64,000 bases of DNA. It comes from Pictodentalium vernedei. Its lineage: Eukaryota; Mollusca; Scaphopoda; Dentaliida; Dentaliidae. Position 1 is the stretch's first letter. The number at the start of each line of letters is the position of its first letter. Below the pieces are notes generated by a model that was given only the letters and a program-made list of their open reading frames with translations, did not search any database and was not told where the DNA came from. The position numbers were made by a program, and so were the translations under genes. The DNA lies in assembly GCA_031216915.1 (NCBI GenBank), contig JAUFNR010000011.1, positions 620,001 through 684,000 on the forward strand, written 5' to 3'. Below, one piece after another: positions 1 to 14,835 of the stretch.

Positions 1-2023
1 GGCGAACCAGAAGGAACGTAGAGCGTAACGAACGGCGACGCATTAAACAAAAATCAAATCTTACCAGATTGGCTGATATAGCTAGCAAGCACACAACCGA
101 CCCGGTCATTACAAGACCCACAACGCTATAGTCCACACGACGCGTGCATAGCCTGACTAAAGGAACTGTTCTCTGCAACCTAAACCGCATACTTAGTACG
201 AAACCAGCGTGACTAGGCCTTGGCGACCCTGCCGACATTACCAACCAGCCTACAGTCAAATGCCTACCCACACACCCTGCTCGCCACACTGCCCGGCGAA
301 CCAGAAGGAACGTAGAGCGTAACGAACGGCGACGCATTAAACAAAAATCAAATCTTACCAGATTGGCTGATATAGCTAGCAAGCACACAACCGACCCGGT
401 TGTTACAAGACCCACCACGCTATTGTCCACACAACGTGTGCATAGCCTGACTAAAGGAACTGTTCTACGCAACCTAAACCGTATACTTAGTACGAAACCA
501 GCGTGACTAGGCCTTGGCGACCCTACCGACATTACCAACCAGCCTACGTTCAAACGCCTACCCACACACCCTGATGGCCACACTGCCCGGCGAACCAGAA
601 GGAACGTAGAGCATAACGAACGGCGACGCATTAAACAAAAATCAAATCTTACCAGATTTCCTGATATAGCTAGCAAGCACACAACCGACCCGGTCGTTAC
701 AAGACCGACCACGCTATTGTCCACACAACGCGTGCATAGCCTGACTAAAGGAACTGTTCTACGCAACCTAAACCGTATACTTAGTACGAAACCAGCGTGA
801 CTACGCCTTGGCGACCCTACCGACATTACCAACCAGCCTACGGTCAAACGCCTACCCACACACCCTGATCGCCACACTGCCCGGCGAACCAGAAGGAACG
901 TAGAGTGTAACGAACGGCGACGCATTAAACAAAAATCAAATCTTACCAGATTGGCTGATATAGCTAGCAAGCACACAACCGATCCGGTCGTTACAAGACC
1001 CAACACGTTATTGTCCACACGATGGGCTGACTAAAGGAACTGTTCTACGCAACCTAAACCGTATACTTAGTACGAAACCAGCGTGACTAGGCCTTGGCGA
1101 CCCTACCGACATTACCAACCAGCCTACGGTCAAACGCCTACCCACACACCCTGATCGTCACACTGCCCGGCGAACCAGAGGGAACGTAGAGCGTAACGAA
1201 CAGCGACGCATGAAACAAAAATCAAATCTTACCAGATTGGCTGATATAGCTACCAAGCACACAACCGACCCGGTCGTTACAAGACCCACCACGCTATTGT
1301 CCACACGATGCGTTCATAGCCTGACTAAAGGAACTGTTCTACGCAACCTAAACCGTATACTTAGTACGAAACCAGCGTGACTAGGCCTTGGCGACCCTAC
1401 CGACATTACCAACCAGCCTACGGTCAAATGCCTACCAACACACCCTGATCGCCACACTGCCCGGCGAACCAGAAGGAAAGTAGAGCGTAACGAACGGCGA
1501 CGCATTAAACAAAAATCAAATCTTACCAGATTGCCTGATATAGCTAGCAAGCACACAACCGACCCGGTCGTTACAAGACCCACCACGCTATTGTCCACAC
1601 GACGCGTACATAGCCTGACTAAAGGAACTGTTCTACGCAACCTAAACCGTATACTTATAACGAAACCAGCGAGACTAGGCCTTGGCGACCCTACCGACAT
1701 TACCAACCAGCCTACGGTCAAATGCCTACCCACACACCCTGATCGCCACACTGCCCGGCGAACCAGAAGGAACGTAGAGCGTAACGAACGGCGACACATT
1801 AAACAAAAATCAAATCTTACCAGATTGGCTGATATAGCTAGCAAGCACACATCCGACCCGGTCGTTACAAGACCCACCACGCTATTGTCCACACGACGCG
1901 TGCATAGCCTGACTGAAGGAACTGTTCTATGCAAACCTAAACCGTATACTTAGTACGAAACCAGCGTGACTAGGCCTTGGCGACGCTACCGACATTACCA
2001 ACCAGCCTACGGTCAAAAGCCTA
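1..2023. repeat. partial HOR at the left edge
   Basis: Nearly seven 294-bp monomers truncated by the window start. They contain the 8-bp deletion marker (gatgggctgac, at 1021). They also contain an empty MITE target site (TTAA at 1505-1508) in a monomer of the aggaaagtag type, the type that carries the MITE elsewhere. The frame-shifting gcaaacc insertion is at 1931, just before the next HOR boundary used here (the cccacat variant at 2024). Confidence 0.8.
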
Positions 2024-5000
2024 CCCACATACCCTGATCGCCACACTGCCCGGTGAACCAGAAGGAACGTAGAGCGTAACAAATGGCGACGCATTAAACA
2101 AAAATCAAATCTTACCAGATTGGCTGATATACCTAGCAAGCGCACAACCGACCCGGTCGTTACAAGACCCACCACGCTATTGTCCACACGACGCGTGCAT
2201 AGCCTGACTAAAGGAACTGTTCTACGCAACCTAAACCGTATACTTAGTACGAAACCAGCGTGACTAGGCCTTGGCGACCCTACCGACATTACCAACCAGC
2301 CTATGGTCAAACGCCTACCCACACACCCTGATCGCCACACTGCCCGGCGAACCAGAAAGAACGTAGAGCGTAACGAACGGCGACGCATTAAACAAAAATC
2401 AAATCTTACCAGATTGGCTGATACAGCTAGCAAGCACACAACCGACCCGGTCGTTACAAGACCCACCACGCTATTGTCCACACGACGCGTGTATAGCCTG
2501 ACTAAAGGAACTGTTCTACGCAACCTAAACCGTATACTTAGTACGAAACAAGCGTGACTAGGCCTTGGCGACCCTACCAACATTACCAACCAGCCTACGG
2601 TCAAACACCTACCCACACACCCTGATCGCCACACTGCCCGGCGAACCAGAAGGAACGTAGAGCGTAACGAACGGCGACGCATTAAACAAAAATCAAATCT
2701 TACCAGATAGGCTGATATAGCTAGCAAGCACACAATCGACCCGGTCGTTACAAGACCCACCACGCTATGGTCCACACGACGCGTGCATAGCCTGACTAAA
2801 GGAACTGTTCTATGCAACCTAAACCGCATACTTAGTACGAAACCAGCGTGACTAGGCCTTGGCGACCCTGCCGACATTACCAACCAGCCTACAGTCAAAT
2901 GCCTACCCACACACCCTGATCGCCACACTGCCCGGCGAACCAGAAGGAACGTAGAGCGTAACGAACGGCGACGCATTAAACAAAAATCAAATCTTACCAG
3001 ATTGGCTGATATAGCTAGTAAGCACACAACCGACCCGGTCGTTACAAGACCCACCACGCTATTGTCCACACGATGTGTGCATAGCCTGACTAAAGGAACT
3101 GTTCTACGCAACCTAAACCGTATACTTAGTACGAAACCAGCGTGACTAGGCCTTGGCGACCCTACCGACATTACCAACCAGCCTACGATCAAACGCCTAC
3201 CCACACACCCTGATGGCCACACTGCCCGGCGAACGAGAAGGAACGTAGAGCATAACGAACGGCGACGCATTAAACAAAAATCAAATCTTACCAGATTGCC
3301 TGATATAGCTAGCAAGCACACAACCGACCCGGTCCTTAGAAGACCCAACACGCTATTGTCCACACGACGGGTGCATAGCCTGACTAAAGGAACTGTTCTA
3401 TGCAACCTAAACCGTATACTTAGTACGCAACCAGCGTGACTACGCCTTGGCGACCCTACCGACATTACAAACCAGCCTACGGTCAAACGCCTACGCACAC
3501 ACCCTGATCGCCACACTGCCCGGCGAACCAGAAGGAACGTAGAGCGTAACGAACGGCGACGCATTAAACAAAAATCAAATCTTACCAGATTGCCTGATAT
3601 AGCTAGCAAGCACACAACCGACCCGGTCGTTACAAGACCCACCACGCTATTGTCCACACGATGCGTGCATAGCCTGACTAAAGGAACTGTTCTACGCAAC
3701 CTAAACCGTATACTTAGTATGAAACCAGCGTGACTAGGCCTTGGCGACCCTACCGACATTACCAACCAGCCTACGGTCAAATGCCTACCCACACACCCTG
3801 ATCGCCACACTGCCCGGCGAACCATAAGTAACGTAGAGCGTAACGAACAGCGACGCATTAAACAAAAATCAAATCTTACCAGATTGGCTGATATAGCTAG
3901 CAAGCACACAACCGACATGGTCGTTACAAGACCCACCACGCTATTGTCCACACGACGCGTACATAGCCTGACTAAAGGAACTGTTCTACGCAACCTAAAC
4001 CGTATACTTAGTATGAAACCAGCATGACTAGGCCTTGGCGACCCTACCGACATTACCAACCAGCCTACGGTCAAACGCCTACCCACACACCCTGATCGCC
4101 ACACTGCCCGGCGAACCAGAAGGAACGTAGAGCGTAACGAACGGCGACGCATTAAACAAAAATCAAATCTTACCAGATTGGCTGATATAGCTAGCAAGCA
4201 CACAACCGACCCGGTCGTTACAAGACCCACCACGCTATTGTCCACACGACGCGTGCATAGCCTGACTAAAGGAACTGTTCTACGCAACCTAAACCGTATA
4301 CTTAGTACGAAACCAGCGTGACTACGCCTTGGCGACCCTACCGACATTACCAACCAGCCTACGGTCAAACGCCTACCCACACACCCTGATGGCCACACTG
4401 CCCGGCGAACCAGAAGGAACGTAGAGTGTAACGAACGGCGACGCATTAAACAAAAATCAAATCTTACCAGATTGGCTGATATAGCTAGCAAGCACACAAC
4501 CGACCCGGTCGTTACAAGACCCAACATGTTATTGTCCACACGATGGGCTGACTAAAGGAACTGTTCTACGCAACCTAAACCGTATACTTAGTACAAAACC
4601 AGCATGACTAGGCCTTGGCGACCCTACCGACATTACCAACCAGCCTACGGTCAAACGCCTACCCACACACCCTGATCGTCACACTGCCCGGCGAACCAGA
4701 GGGAACGTAGAGCGTAACGAACAGCGACGCATGAAACAAAAATCAAATCTTACCAGATTGCCTGATATAGCTAGCAAGCACACAACCGACCCGGTCGTTA
4801 CAAGACCCAACACGCTATTGTCCACACGATGCGTTCATAGCCTGACTAAAGGAACTGTTCTACGCAACCTAAACCGTATACTTAGTACGAAACCAGCGTG
4901 ACTAGGCCTTGGCGACCCTACCGACATTACCAACCAGCCTACGGTCAAATGCCTACCAACACACCCTGATCGCCACACTGGCCGGCGAACCAGAAGGAAA

Positions 5001-5790
5001 GTAGAGCGTAACGAACGGCGACGCATTAACTCTTTACCCAACGAATCGCCCTCATCCGCCCGCGTAATATGCAAATTGAGCAGTTGAAAAAATATTATTT
5101 TTAAAAAAATTTCAACAAAACCATATCATGTGACCCCTCGTTGGAACGAGCTCGTCGAGCTCGTTCCAACGAGGGGACACATGATATGGTTTGGTTGAAT
5201 TTTTTTTGAAAAATTTATAAAAATGATATTTAAAATAAGAAATTTTGATATTGTCTCCGTTGGGTAAAGGGTTAAACAAAAATCAAATCTTACCAGATTG
5301 GCTGATATAGCTAGCAAGCACACAACCGACCCGGTCGTTACAAGACCCACCACACTATTGTCCACACGACGCGTACATAGCCTGACTAAAGGAACTGTTC
5401 TACGCAACCTAAACCGTATACTTATAACGAAACCAGCGTGACCAGGCCTTGGCGACCCTACCGACATTACCAACCAGCCTACGGTCAAATGCCTACCCAC
5501 ACACCCTGATCGCCACACTGCCCGGCGAACCAGAAGGAACGTAGAGCGTAACGAACGGCGACACATTAAACAAAAATCAAATCTTACCAGATTGGCTGAT
5601 ATAGCTAGCAAGCACACATCCGACCCGGTCGTTACAAGACCCACCACGCTATTGTCCACACGACGCGTGCATAGCCTGACTGAAGGAACTGTTCTATGCA
5701 AACCTAAACCGTATACTTAGTACGAAACCAGCGTGACTAGGCCTTGGCGACCCTAACGACATTACCAACCAGCCTACGGTCAAAAGCCTA
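2024..5790. repeat. HOR unit, 12 monomers plus MITE (3767 bp)
   Basis: Bounded by successive occurrences of the diagnostic variant cccacat, which sits in the monomer after the gcaaacc insertion. Length is 12 x 294 = 3528, plus 246 for the MITE with its duplicated TTAA, minus 8 for the deletion at 4541, plus 1 for the insertion, giving 3767. The exact match supports HOR organisation and a clean MITE insertion. Confidence 0.85.
5030..5271. mobile_element. piggyBac-like MITE, copy 1 (242 bp)
   Basis: Element between duplicated TTAA sites (5026-5029 and 5272-5275). Its 14-bp terminal inverted repeats are ccctttacccaacg and cgttgggtaaaggg; here the second base of the left end is T, one mismatch. 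TTAA duplication plus CCC...GGG ends is the signature of the piggyBac superfamily. There is no coding capacity, so it is a non-autonomous MITE. The centre is a long palindrome; in this copy an A at 5177 replaces a T and breaks one pair. AT-rich flanks contrast with the GC-richer satellite. It interrupts a monomer whose sequence continues in phase on both sides. Confidence 0.88.
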
Positions 5791-8723
5791 CCCACATACC
5801 CTGATCGCCACACTGCCCGGTGAACCAGAAGGAACGTAGAGCGTAACAAATGGCGACGCATTAAACAAAAATCAAATCTTACCAGATTGACTGATATAGC
5901 TAGCAAGCACACAACCGACCCGGTCGTTACAAGACCCACCACGCTATTGTCCACACGACGCGTGCATAGCCTGACTAAAGGAACTGTTCTACGCAACCTA
6001 AACCGTATACTTAGTAAGAAACCAGCATGACTAGGCCTTGGCGACCCTACCGACATTACCAACCAGCCAACGGTCAAACGCCTACCCACACACCCTGATC
6101 GCCAGAATGCCCGACGAACCAGAAGGAACGTAGAGCGTAACGAACGGTGACGCATTAAACAAAAATCAAATCTTACCAGATTGGCTGATATAGCTAGCAA
6201 GAACACAACCGACCCGGTCGTTACAAAACCCACCACGCTATTGTCCACACGACGCGTGCATAGCCTGACTAAAGGAACTGTTCTACGCAACCTAAACCGT
6301 ACACTTAGTACGAAACCAGCGTGACTAGGCCTTGGCGACCCTACCGACATTACCAACCAGCCTACGGTCAAATGCCTACCCACACACCCTGATTGCCACA
6401 CTGCCCGGCGAACCAGAAGGAACGTAGAGCGTAACGAACGGCGACGCATTAAACAAAAATCAAATCTTACCAGATTGCCTGATATAGCTAGCAAGCACAC
6501 AACCGACCCGGTCGTTACAAGACCCAACACGCTATTGTCCACACGACGGGTGCATAGCCTGACTAAAGGAACTGTTCTATGCAACCTAAACCGTATACTT
6601 AGTACGAAACCAGCGTGACTATGCATTGGCGACCCTACCGACATTACCAACCAGCCTACGGTCAAACGCCTACGCACACACCCTGATCGCCACACTGCCC
6701 GGCGAACCAGAAGGAACGTAGAGCGTAACGAACGGCGACGCATTAAACAAAAATCAAATCATACCAGATTGGCTGATATAGCTAGCAAGCACACAACCGA
6801 CCCGGTCTTTACAAGACCCACCACGCTATTGTCCACACGATGCGTGCATAGCCTGACTAAAGGAACTGTTCTACGCAACCTAAACCGTATACTTAGTATG
6901 AAACCAGCGTGACTAGGCCTTGGCGACCCTACCGACATTACCAACCAGCCTACGGTCAAATGCCTACCCACAAACCCTGATCGCCACACTGACCGGCGAA
7001 CCAGAAGTAACGTAGAGCGTAACGAACAGCGACGCATTAAACAAAAATCAAATCTTACCAGATTGGCTGATATAGCTAGCAAGCACACAACCGACATGGT
7101 CGTTACAAGACCCACCACGCTATTGTCCACACGACGCGTACATAGCCTGACTAAAGGAACTGTTCTACGCAACCTAAACCGTATACTTAGTATGAAACCA
7201 GCGTGACTAGGCCTTGGCGACCCTACCGACATTACCAACCAGCCTACGGTCAAATGCCTACCCACACACCCTGATCGCCACACTGCCCGGCGAACCAGAA
7301 GGAACGTAGAGCGTAACGAACGGCGACGCATTAAACAAAAATCAAATCTTACTAGATTGGCTGATATAGCTAGCAAGCACACAACCGACCCGGTCGTTAC
7401 AAGACCCACCACGCTATTGTCCACACGACGCGTGCATAGCCTGACTAAAGGAACTGTTCTACGCAACCTAAACCGTATACTTAGTACGAAACCAGCGTGA
7501 CTACGCCTTGGCGACCCTACCGACATTACCAACCAGCCTACGGTCAAACGCCTACCCACACACCCTGATGGCCATACTGACCGGCGAACCAGAAGGAACG
7601 TAGAGTGTAACGAACGGCGACGCATTAAACAAAAATCAAATCTTACCAGATTGGCTGATATAGCTAGCAAGCACACAACCGACCCGGTCGTTACAAGACC
7701 CAACACGTTATTGTCCACACGATGGGATGACTAAAGGAACTGTTCTACGCAACCTAAACCGTATACTTAGTACGAAACTAGCGTGACTAGGCCTTGGCGA
7801 CCCTACCGACATTACCAACCAGCCTACGGTCAAACGCCTACCCACACACCCTGATCGTCACACTGCCCGGCGAACCAGAGGGAACGTAGAGCGTAACGAA
7901 CAGCGACGCATGAAACAAAAATCAAATCTTACCAGATTGGCTGATATAGCTAGCAAGCACACAACCGACCCGGTCGTTACAAGACCCACCACGCTATTGT
8001 CCACACGATGCGTTCATAGCCTGACTAAAGGAACTGTTCTACGCAACCTAAACCGTATACTTAGTACGAAACCAGCGTGACTAGGCCTTGGCGACCCTAC
8101 CGACATTACCAACCAGCCTACGGTCAAATGCCTACCAACACACCCTGATCGCCACACTTTCCGGCGAACCAGAAGGAAAGTAGAGCGTAACGAACGGCGA
8201 CGCATTAAACAAAAATCAAATCTTACCAGATTGGCTGATATAGCTAGCAAGCACACAACCGACCCGGTCGTTACAAGACCCACCACGCTATTGTCCACAC
8301 GACGCGTACATAGCCTGACTAAAGGAACTGTTCTACGCAACCTAAACCATATACTTATAACGAAACCAGCGTGACTAGGCCTTGGCGACCCTACCGACAT
8401 TACCAACCAGCCTACGGTCAAATGCCTACCCACACACCCTGATCGCCACACTGCCCGGCGAACCAGAAGGAACGTAGAGCGTAACGAACGGCGACACATT
8501 AAACAAAAATCAAATCTTACCAGATTGACTGATATAGCTAGCAAGCACACATCCGACCCGGTCGTTACAAGACCCACCACGCTATTGTCCACACGACGCG
8601 TGCATAGCCTGACTGAAGGAACTGTTCTATGCAAACCTAAACCGTATACTTAGTACGAAACCAGCGTGACTAGGCCTTAGCGACCCTACCGACATTACCA
8701 ACCAGCCTACGGTCAAAAGCCTA
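5791..8723. repeat. HOR unit, 10 monomers (2933 bp)
   Basis: Ten monomers, 2940 - 8 + 1 = 2933 bp. The 8-bp deletion at 7721 has the sub-variant gatgggatgac, shared only with the HOR at 13.8 kb. The MITE target at TTAA 8205-8208 falls in this unit and is empty. This is the basic form from which the longer units differ by whole numbers of monomers. Confidence 0.88.
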
Positions 8724-11141
8724 CCCACATACCCTGATCGCCACACTGCCCGGTGAACCAGAAGGAACGTAGAGCGTAACAAATGGCGACGCATTAAACA
8801 AAAATCAAATCTTACCAGATTGGCTGATATAGCTAGCAAGCACACAACCGACCCGGTCGTTACAAGACCCACCACGCTATTGTCCACACGACGCGTGCAT
8901 AGCCTGACTAAAGGAACTGTTCTACGCAACCTAAACCGTATACTTAGTACGAAACCAGCATGACTAGGCCATGGCGACCCTACCGACATTACCAACCAGC
9001 CAACGGTCAAACGCCTACCCACACACCCTGATCGCCACACTGCCCGACGAACCAGAAGGAACGTAGAGCGTAACGAACGGCGACGCATTAAACAAAAATC
9101 AAATCTTACCAGATTGGCTGATATAGCTAGCAAGAACACAACCGACCCGGTCGTTACAAGACCCACCACGCTATTGTCCACACGATGTGTGCATAGCCTG
9201 ACTAAAGGAACTGTTCTACGCAACCTAAACCGTATACTTAGTACGAAACCAGCGTGACTAGGCCTTGGCGACCATACCGACATTACCAACCAGCCTACGA
9301 TCAAACGCCTACCCACACACCCTGATGGCCACACTGCCCGGCGAACCAGAAGGAACGTAGAGCATAACGAACGGCGACGCATTAAACAAAAATCAAATCT
9401 TACCAGATTGCCTGATATAGCTAGCAAGCACACAACCGACCCGGTCCTTAGAAGACCCAACACGCTATTGTCCACACGACGGGTGCATAGCCTGACTAAA
9501 GGAACTGTTCTATGCAACCTAAACGGTATACTTAGTACGAAACCAGCGTGACTACGCCTTGGCGACCCTACCGACATTACCAACCAGCCTACGGTCAAAC
9601 GCCTACGCACACACCCTGATCGCCACACTGCCCGGCGAACCAGAAGGAACGTAGAGCGTAACGAACGGCGACGCATTAAACAAAAATCAAATCATACCAG
9701 ATTGGCTGATATAGCTAGCAAGCACACAACCGACCCGGTCGTTACAAGACCCACCACGCTATTGTCCACACGATGCGTGCATAGCCTGACTAAAGGAACT
9801 GTTCTACGCAACCTAAACCGTATACTTAGTATGAAACCAGCGTGACTAGGCCTTGGCGACCCTACCGACATTACCAACCAGCCTACGGTCAAATGCCTAC
9901 CCACACACCCTGATCGCCACACTGCCCGGCGAACCAGAAGTAACGTAGAGCGTAACGAACAGCGACGCATTAAATAAAAATCAAATCTTACCAGATTGGC
10001 TGATATAGCTAGCAAGCACACAACCGACATGGTCGTTACAAGACCCACCACGCTATTGTCCACACGACGCGTACATAGCCTGACTAAAGGAACTGTTCTA
10101 CGCAACCTAAACCGTATACTTAGTATGAAACCAGCATGACTAGGCCTTGGCGACCCTACCGACATTACCAACCAGCCTACGGTCAAACGCCTACCCACAC
10201 ACCCTGATCGCCACACTGCCCGGAGAACCAGAAGGAACGTAGAGCGTAACGAACGGCGACGCATTAAACAAAAATCAAATCTTACCAGATTGGCTGATAT
10301 AGCTAGCAAGCACACAACCGACCCGGTCGTTACAAGACCCACCACGCTATTGTCCACACGACGCGTGCATAGCCTGACTAAAGGAACTGTTCTACGCAAC
10401 CTAAACCGTATACTTAGTACGAAACCAGCGTGACTACGCCTTGGCGACCCTACCGACATTACCAACCAGCCTACGGTCAAACGCCTACCCACACACCCTG
10501 ATGGCCACACTGCCCGGCGAACCAGAAGGAACGTAGAGTGTAACGAACGGCGACGCATTAAACAAAAATCAAATCTTACCAGATTGGCTGATATAGCTAG
10601 CAAGCACACAACCGACCCGGTCGTTACAAGACCCAGCACGTTATTGACCACACGATGGGCTGACTAAAGGAACTGTTCTACGCAACCTAAACCGTATACT
10701 TAGTACAAAACCAGCGTGACTAGGCCTTGGCGACCCTACCGACATTACCAACCAGCCTACGGTCAAACGCCTACCCACACACCCTGATCGTCACACTGCC
10801 CGGCGAACCAGAGGGAACGTAGAGCGTAACGAACAGCGACGCATGAAACAAAAATCAAATCTTACCAGATTGCCTGATATAGCTAGCAAGCACACAACCG
10901 ACCCGGTCGTTACAAGACCCAACACGCTATTGTCCACACGATGCGTTCATAGCCTGACTAAAGGAACTGTTCTACGCAACCTAAACCGTATACTTAGTAC
11001 GAAACCAGCGTGACTAGGCCTTGGCGACCCTACCGACATTACCAACCAGCCTACGGTCAAATGCCTACCAACACACCCTGATCGCCACACTGCCCGGCGA
11101 ACCAGAAGGAAAGTAGAGCGTAACGAACGGCGACGCATTAA

Positions 11142-11383
11142 CTCTTTACCCAACGAATCGCCCTCATCCGCCCGCGTAATATGCAAATTGAGCAGTTGAA
11201 AAAATATTATTTTTAAAAAAATTTCAACAAAACCATATCATGTGACCCCTCGTTGGAACGAGCTCGTCGAGCTCGTTCCAACGAGGGGTCACATGATATG
11301 GTTTGGTTGAATTTTTTTTGAAAAATTTATAAAAATGATATTTAAAATAAGAAATTTTGATATTGTCTCCGTTGGGTAAAGGG
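11142..11383. mobile_element. piggyBac-like MITE, copy 2 (242 bp)
   Basis: Same element and same monomer position as the first copy, flanked by TTAA at 11138-11141 and 11384-11387. It shares the left-end T substitution with copy 1 (tctttaccc), so these two copies descend from one already mutated element. The central palindrome is intact here: arms 11231-11266 and 11268-11303 are perfect 36-bp complements around a single T. Confidence 0.88.
11231..11303. repeat. 73-bp near-perfect palindrome in MITE copy 2
   Basis: Arms of 36 bp, perfectly complementary, around one unpaired base at 11267; the inner part reads gttggaacgagctcg and its complement. Weaker complementarity continues outward toward the terminal repeats, so the whole MITE can fold back. 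Equivalent palindromes lie at the centre of the other three copies, with one broken pair in copies 1 and 4. Confidence 0.92.
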
Positions 11384-11902
11384 TTAAACAAAAATCAAAT
11401 CTTACCAGATTGGCTGATATAGCTAGCAAGCACACAACCGACCCGGTCGTTACAAGACCCACCACGCTATTGTCCACACGACGCGTACATAGCCTGACTA
11501 AAGGAACTGTTCTACGCAACCTAAACCGTATACTTATAACGAAACCAGCGTGACTAGGCCTTGGCGACCCTACCGACATTACCAACCAGCCTACGGTCAA
11601 ATGCCTACCCACACACCCTGATCGCCACACTGCCCGGCGAACCAGAAGGAACGTAGAGCGTAACGAACGGCGACACATTAAACAAAAATCAAATCTTACC
11701 AGATTGGCTGATATAGCTAGCAAGCACACATCCGACCCGGTCGTTACAAGACCCACCACGCTATTGTCCACACGACGCGTGCATAGCCTGACTGAAGGAA
11801 CTGTTCTATGCAAACCTAAACCGTATACTTAGTACGAAACCAGCGTGACTAGGCCTTGGCGACCCTAACGACATTACCAACCAGCCTACGGTCAAAAGCC
11901 TA

Positions 11903-14835
11903 CCCACATACCCTGATCGCCACACTGCCCGGTGAACCAGAAGGAACGTAGAGCGTAACAAATGGCGACGCATTAAACAAAAATCAAATCTTACGAGATT
12001 GACTGATATAGCTAGCAAGCACACAACCGACCCGGTCGTTACAAGACCCACCACGCTATTGTCCACACGACGCGTGCATAGCCTGACTAAAGGAACTGTT
12101 CTACGCAACCTAAACCGTATACTTAGTAAGAAACCAGCATGACTAGGCCTTGGCGACCCTACCGACATTACCAACCAGCCAACGGACAAACGCCTACCCA
12201 CACACCCTGATCGCCACAATGCCCGACGAACCAGAAGGAACGTAGAGCGTAACGAACGGCGACGCATTAAACAAAAATCAAATCTTACCAGATTGGCTGA
12301 TATAGCTAGCAAGAACACAACCGACCCGGTCGTTACAAAACCCACCACGCTATTGTCCACACGACGCGTGCATAGCCTGACTAAAGGAACTGTTCTACGC
12401 AACCTAAACCGTACACTTAGTACGAAACCAGCGTGACTAGGCCTTGGCGACCCTACCGACATTACCAACCAGCCTACGGTCAAATGCCTACCCACACACC
12501 CTGATTGCCACACTGCCCGGCGAACCAGAAGGAACGTAGAGCGTAACGAACGGCGACGCATTAAACAAAAATCAAATCTTACCAGATTGCCTGATATAGC
12601 TAGCAAGCACACAACCGACCCGGTCGTTACAAGACCCAACACGCTATTGTCCACACGACGGGTGCATAGCCTGACTAAAGGAACTGTTCTATGCAACCTA
12701 AACCGTATACTTAGTACGAAACCAGCGTGACTATGCATTGGCGACCCTACCGACATTACCAACCAGCCTACGGTCAAACGCCTACGCACACACCCTGATC
12801 GCCACACTGCCCGGCGAACCAGAAGGAACGTAGAGCGTTACGAACGGCGACGCATTAAACAAAAAGCAAATCATACCAGATTGGCTGATATAGCTAGCAA
12901 GCACACAACCGACCCGGTCTTTACAAGACCCACCACGCTATTGTCCACACGATGCGTGCATAGCCTGACTAAAGGAACTGTTCTACGCAACCTAAACCGT
13001 ATACTTAGTATGAAACCAGCGTGACTAGGCCTTGGCGACCCTACCGACATTACCAACCAGCCTACGGTCAAATGCCTACCCACACACCCTGATCGCCACA
13101 CTGACCGGCGAACCAGAAGTAACGTAGAGCGTAACGAACAGCGACGCATTAAACAAAAATCAAATCTTACCAGATTGGCTGATATAGCTAGCAAGCACAC
13201 AACCGACATGGTCGTTACAAGACCCGCCACGCTATTGTCCACACGACGCGTACATAGCCTGACTAAAGGAACTGTTCTATGCAACCTAAACCGTATACTT
13301 AGTATGAAACCAGCGTGACTAGGCCTTGGCGACCCTACCGACATTACCAACCAGCCTACGGTCAAACGCCTACCCACACACCCTGATCGCCACACTGCCC
13401 GGCGAACCAGAAGGAACGTAGAGCGTAACGAACGGCGACGCATTAAACAAAAATCAAATCTTACTAGATTGGCTGATATAGCTAGCAAGCACACAACCGA
13501 CCCGGTCGTTACAAGACCCACCACGCTATTGTCCACACGACGCGTGCATAGCCTGACTAAAGGAACTGTTCTACGCAACCTAAACCGTATACTTAGTACG
13601 AAACCAGCGTGACTACGCCTTGGCGACCCTACCGACATTACCAACCAGCCTACGGTCAAACGCCTACCCACACACCCTGATGGCCATACTGCCCGGCGAA
13701 CCAGAAGGAACGTAGAGTGTAACGAACGGCGACGCATTAAACAAAAATCAAATCTTACCAGATTGGCTGATATAGCTAGCAAGCACACAACCGACCCGGT
13801 CGTTACAAGACCCAACACGTTATTGTCCACACGATGGGATGACTAAAGGAACTGTTCTACGCAACCTAAACCGTATACTTAGTACGAAACCAGCGTGACT
13901 AGGCCTTGGCGACCCTACCGACATTACCAACCAGCCTACGGTCAAACGCCTACCCACAGACCCTGATCGTCACACTGCCCGGCGAACCAGAGGGAACGTA
14001 GAGCGTAACGAACAGCGACGCATGAAACAAAAATCAAATCTTACCAGATTGGCTGATATAGCTAGCAAGCACACAACCGACCCGGTCGTTACAAGACCCA
14101 CCACGCTATTGTCCACACGATGCGTTCATAGCCTGACTAAAGGAACTGTTCTACGCAACCTAAACCGTATACTTAGTACGAAACCAGCGTGACTAGGCCT
14201 TGGCGACCCTACCGACATTACCAACCAGCCTACGGTCAAATGCCTACCAACACACCCTGATCGCCACACTTTCCGGCGAACCAGAAGGAAAGTAGAGCGT
14301 AACGAACGGCGACGCATTAAACAAAAATCAAATCTTACCAGATTGGCTGATATAGCTAGCAAGCACACAACCGACCCGGTCGTTACAAGACCCACCACGC
14401 TATTGTCCACACGACGCGTACATAGCCTGACTAAAGGAACTGTTCTACGCAACCTAAACCGTATACTTATAACGAAACCAGCGTGACTAGGCCTTGGCGA
14501 CCCTACCGACATTACCAACCAGCCTACGGTCAAATGCCTACCCACACACCCTGATCGCCACACTGCCCGGCGAACCAGAAGGAACGTAGAGCGTAACGAA
14601 CGGCGACACATTAAACAAAAATCAAATCTTACCAGATTGACTGATATAGCTAGCAAGCACACATCCGACCCGGTCGTAACAAGACCCACCACGCTATTGT
14701 CCACACGACGCGTGCATAGCCTGACTGAAGGAACTGTTCTATGCAAACCTAAACCGTATACTTAGTACGAAACCAGCGTGACTAGGCCTTGGCGACCCTA
14801 CCGACATTACCAACCAGCCTACGGTCAAAAGCCTA
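11903..14835. repeat. HOR unit, 10 monomers (2933 bp)
   Basis: A second copy of the 2933-bp unit at 5791, including the gatgggatgac deletion sub-variant (13831) and an empty MITE target (TTAA 14317-14320). This places it in the alternating empty/filled series. Confidence 0.88.

Larger units (their letters stand above)
8724..11902. repeat. HOR unit, 10 monomers plus MITE (3179 bp)
   Basis: Length equals the 2933-bp 10-mer plus 246 bp for the MITE and one TTAA. The 8-bp deletion lies near 10651. With the preceding unit it forms a 6112-bp dimer; the MITE positions 5030 and 11142 are also exactly 6112 apart. Confidence 0.88.

Noticed and set aside
5100-5180. CENP-B box-like motif in the MITE palindrome (cgttggaacg)
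   Set aside because: The essential TTCG and CGGG positions of the box are not met; no match was found in the 294-bp monomer either.
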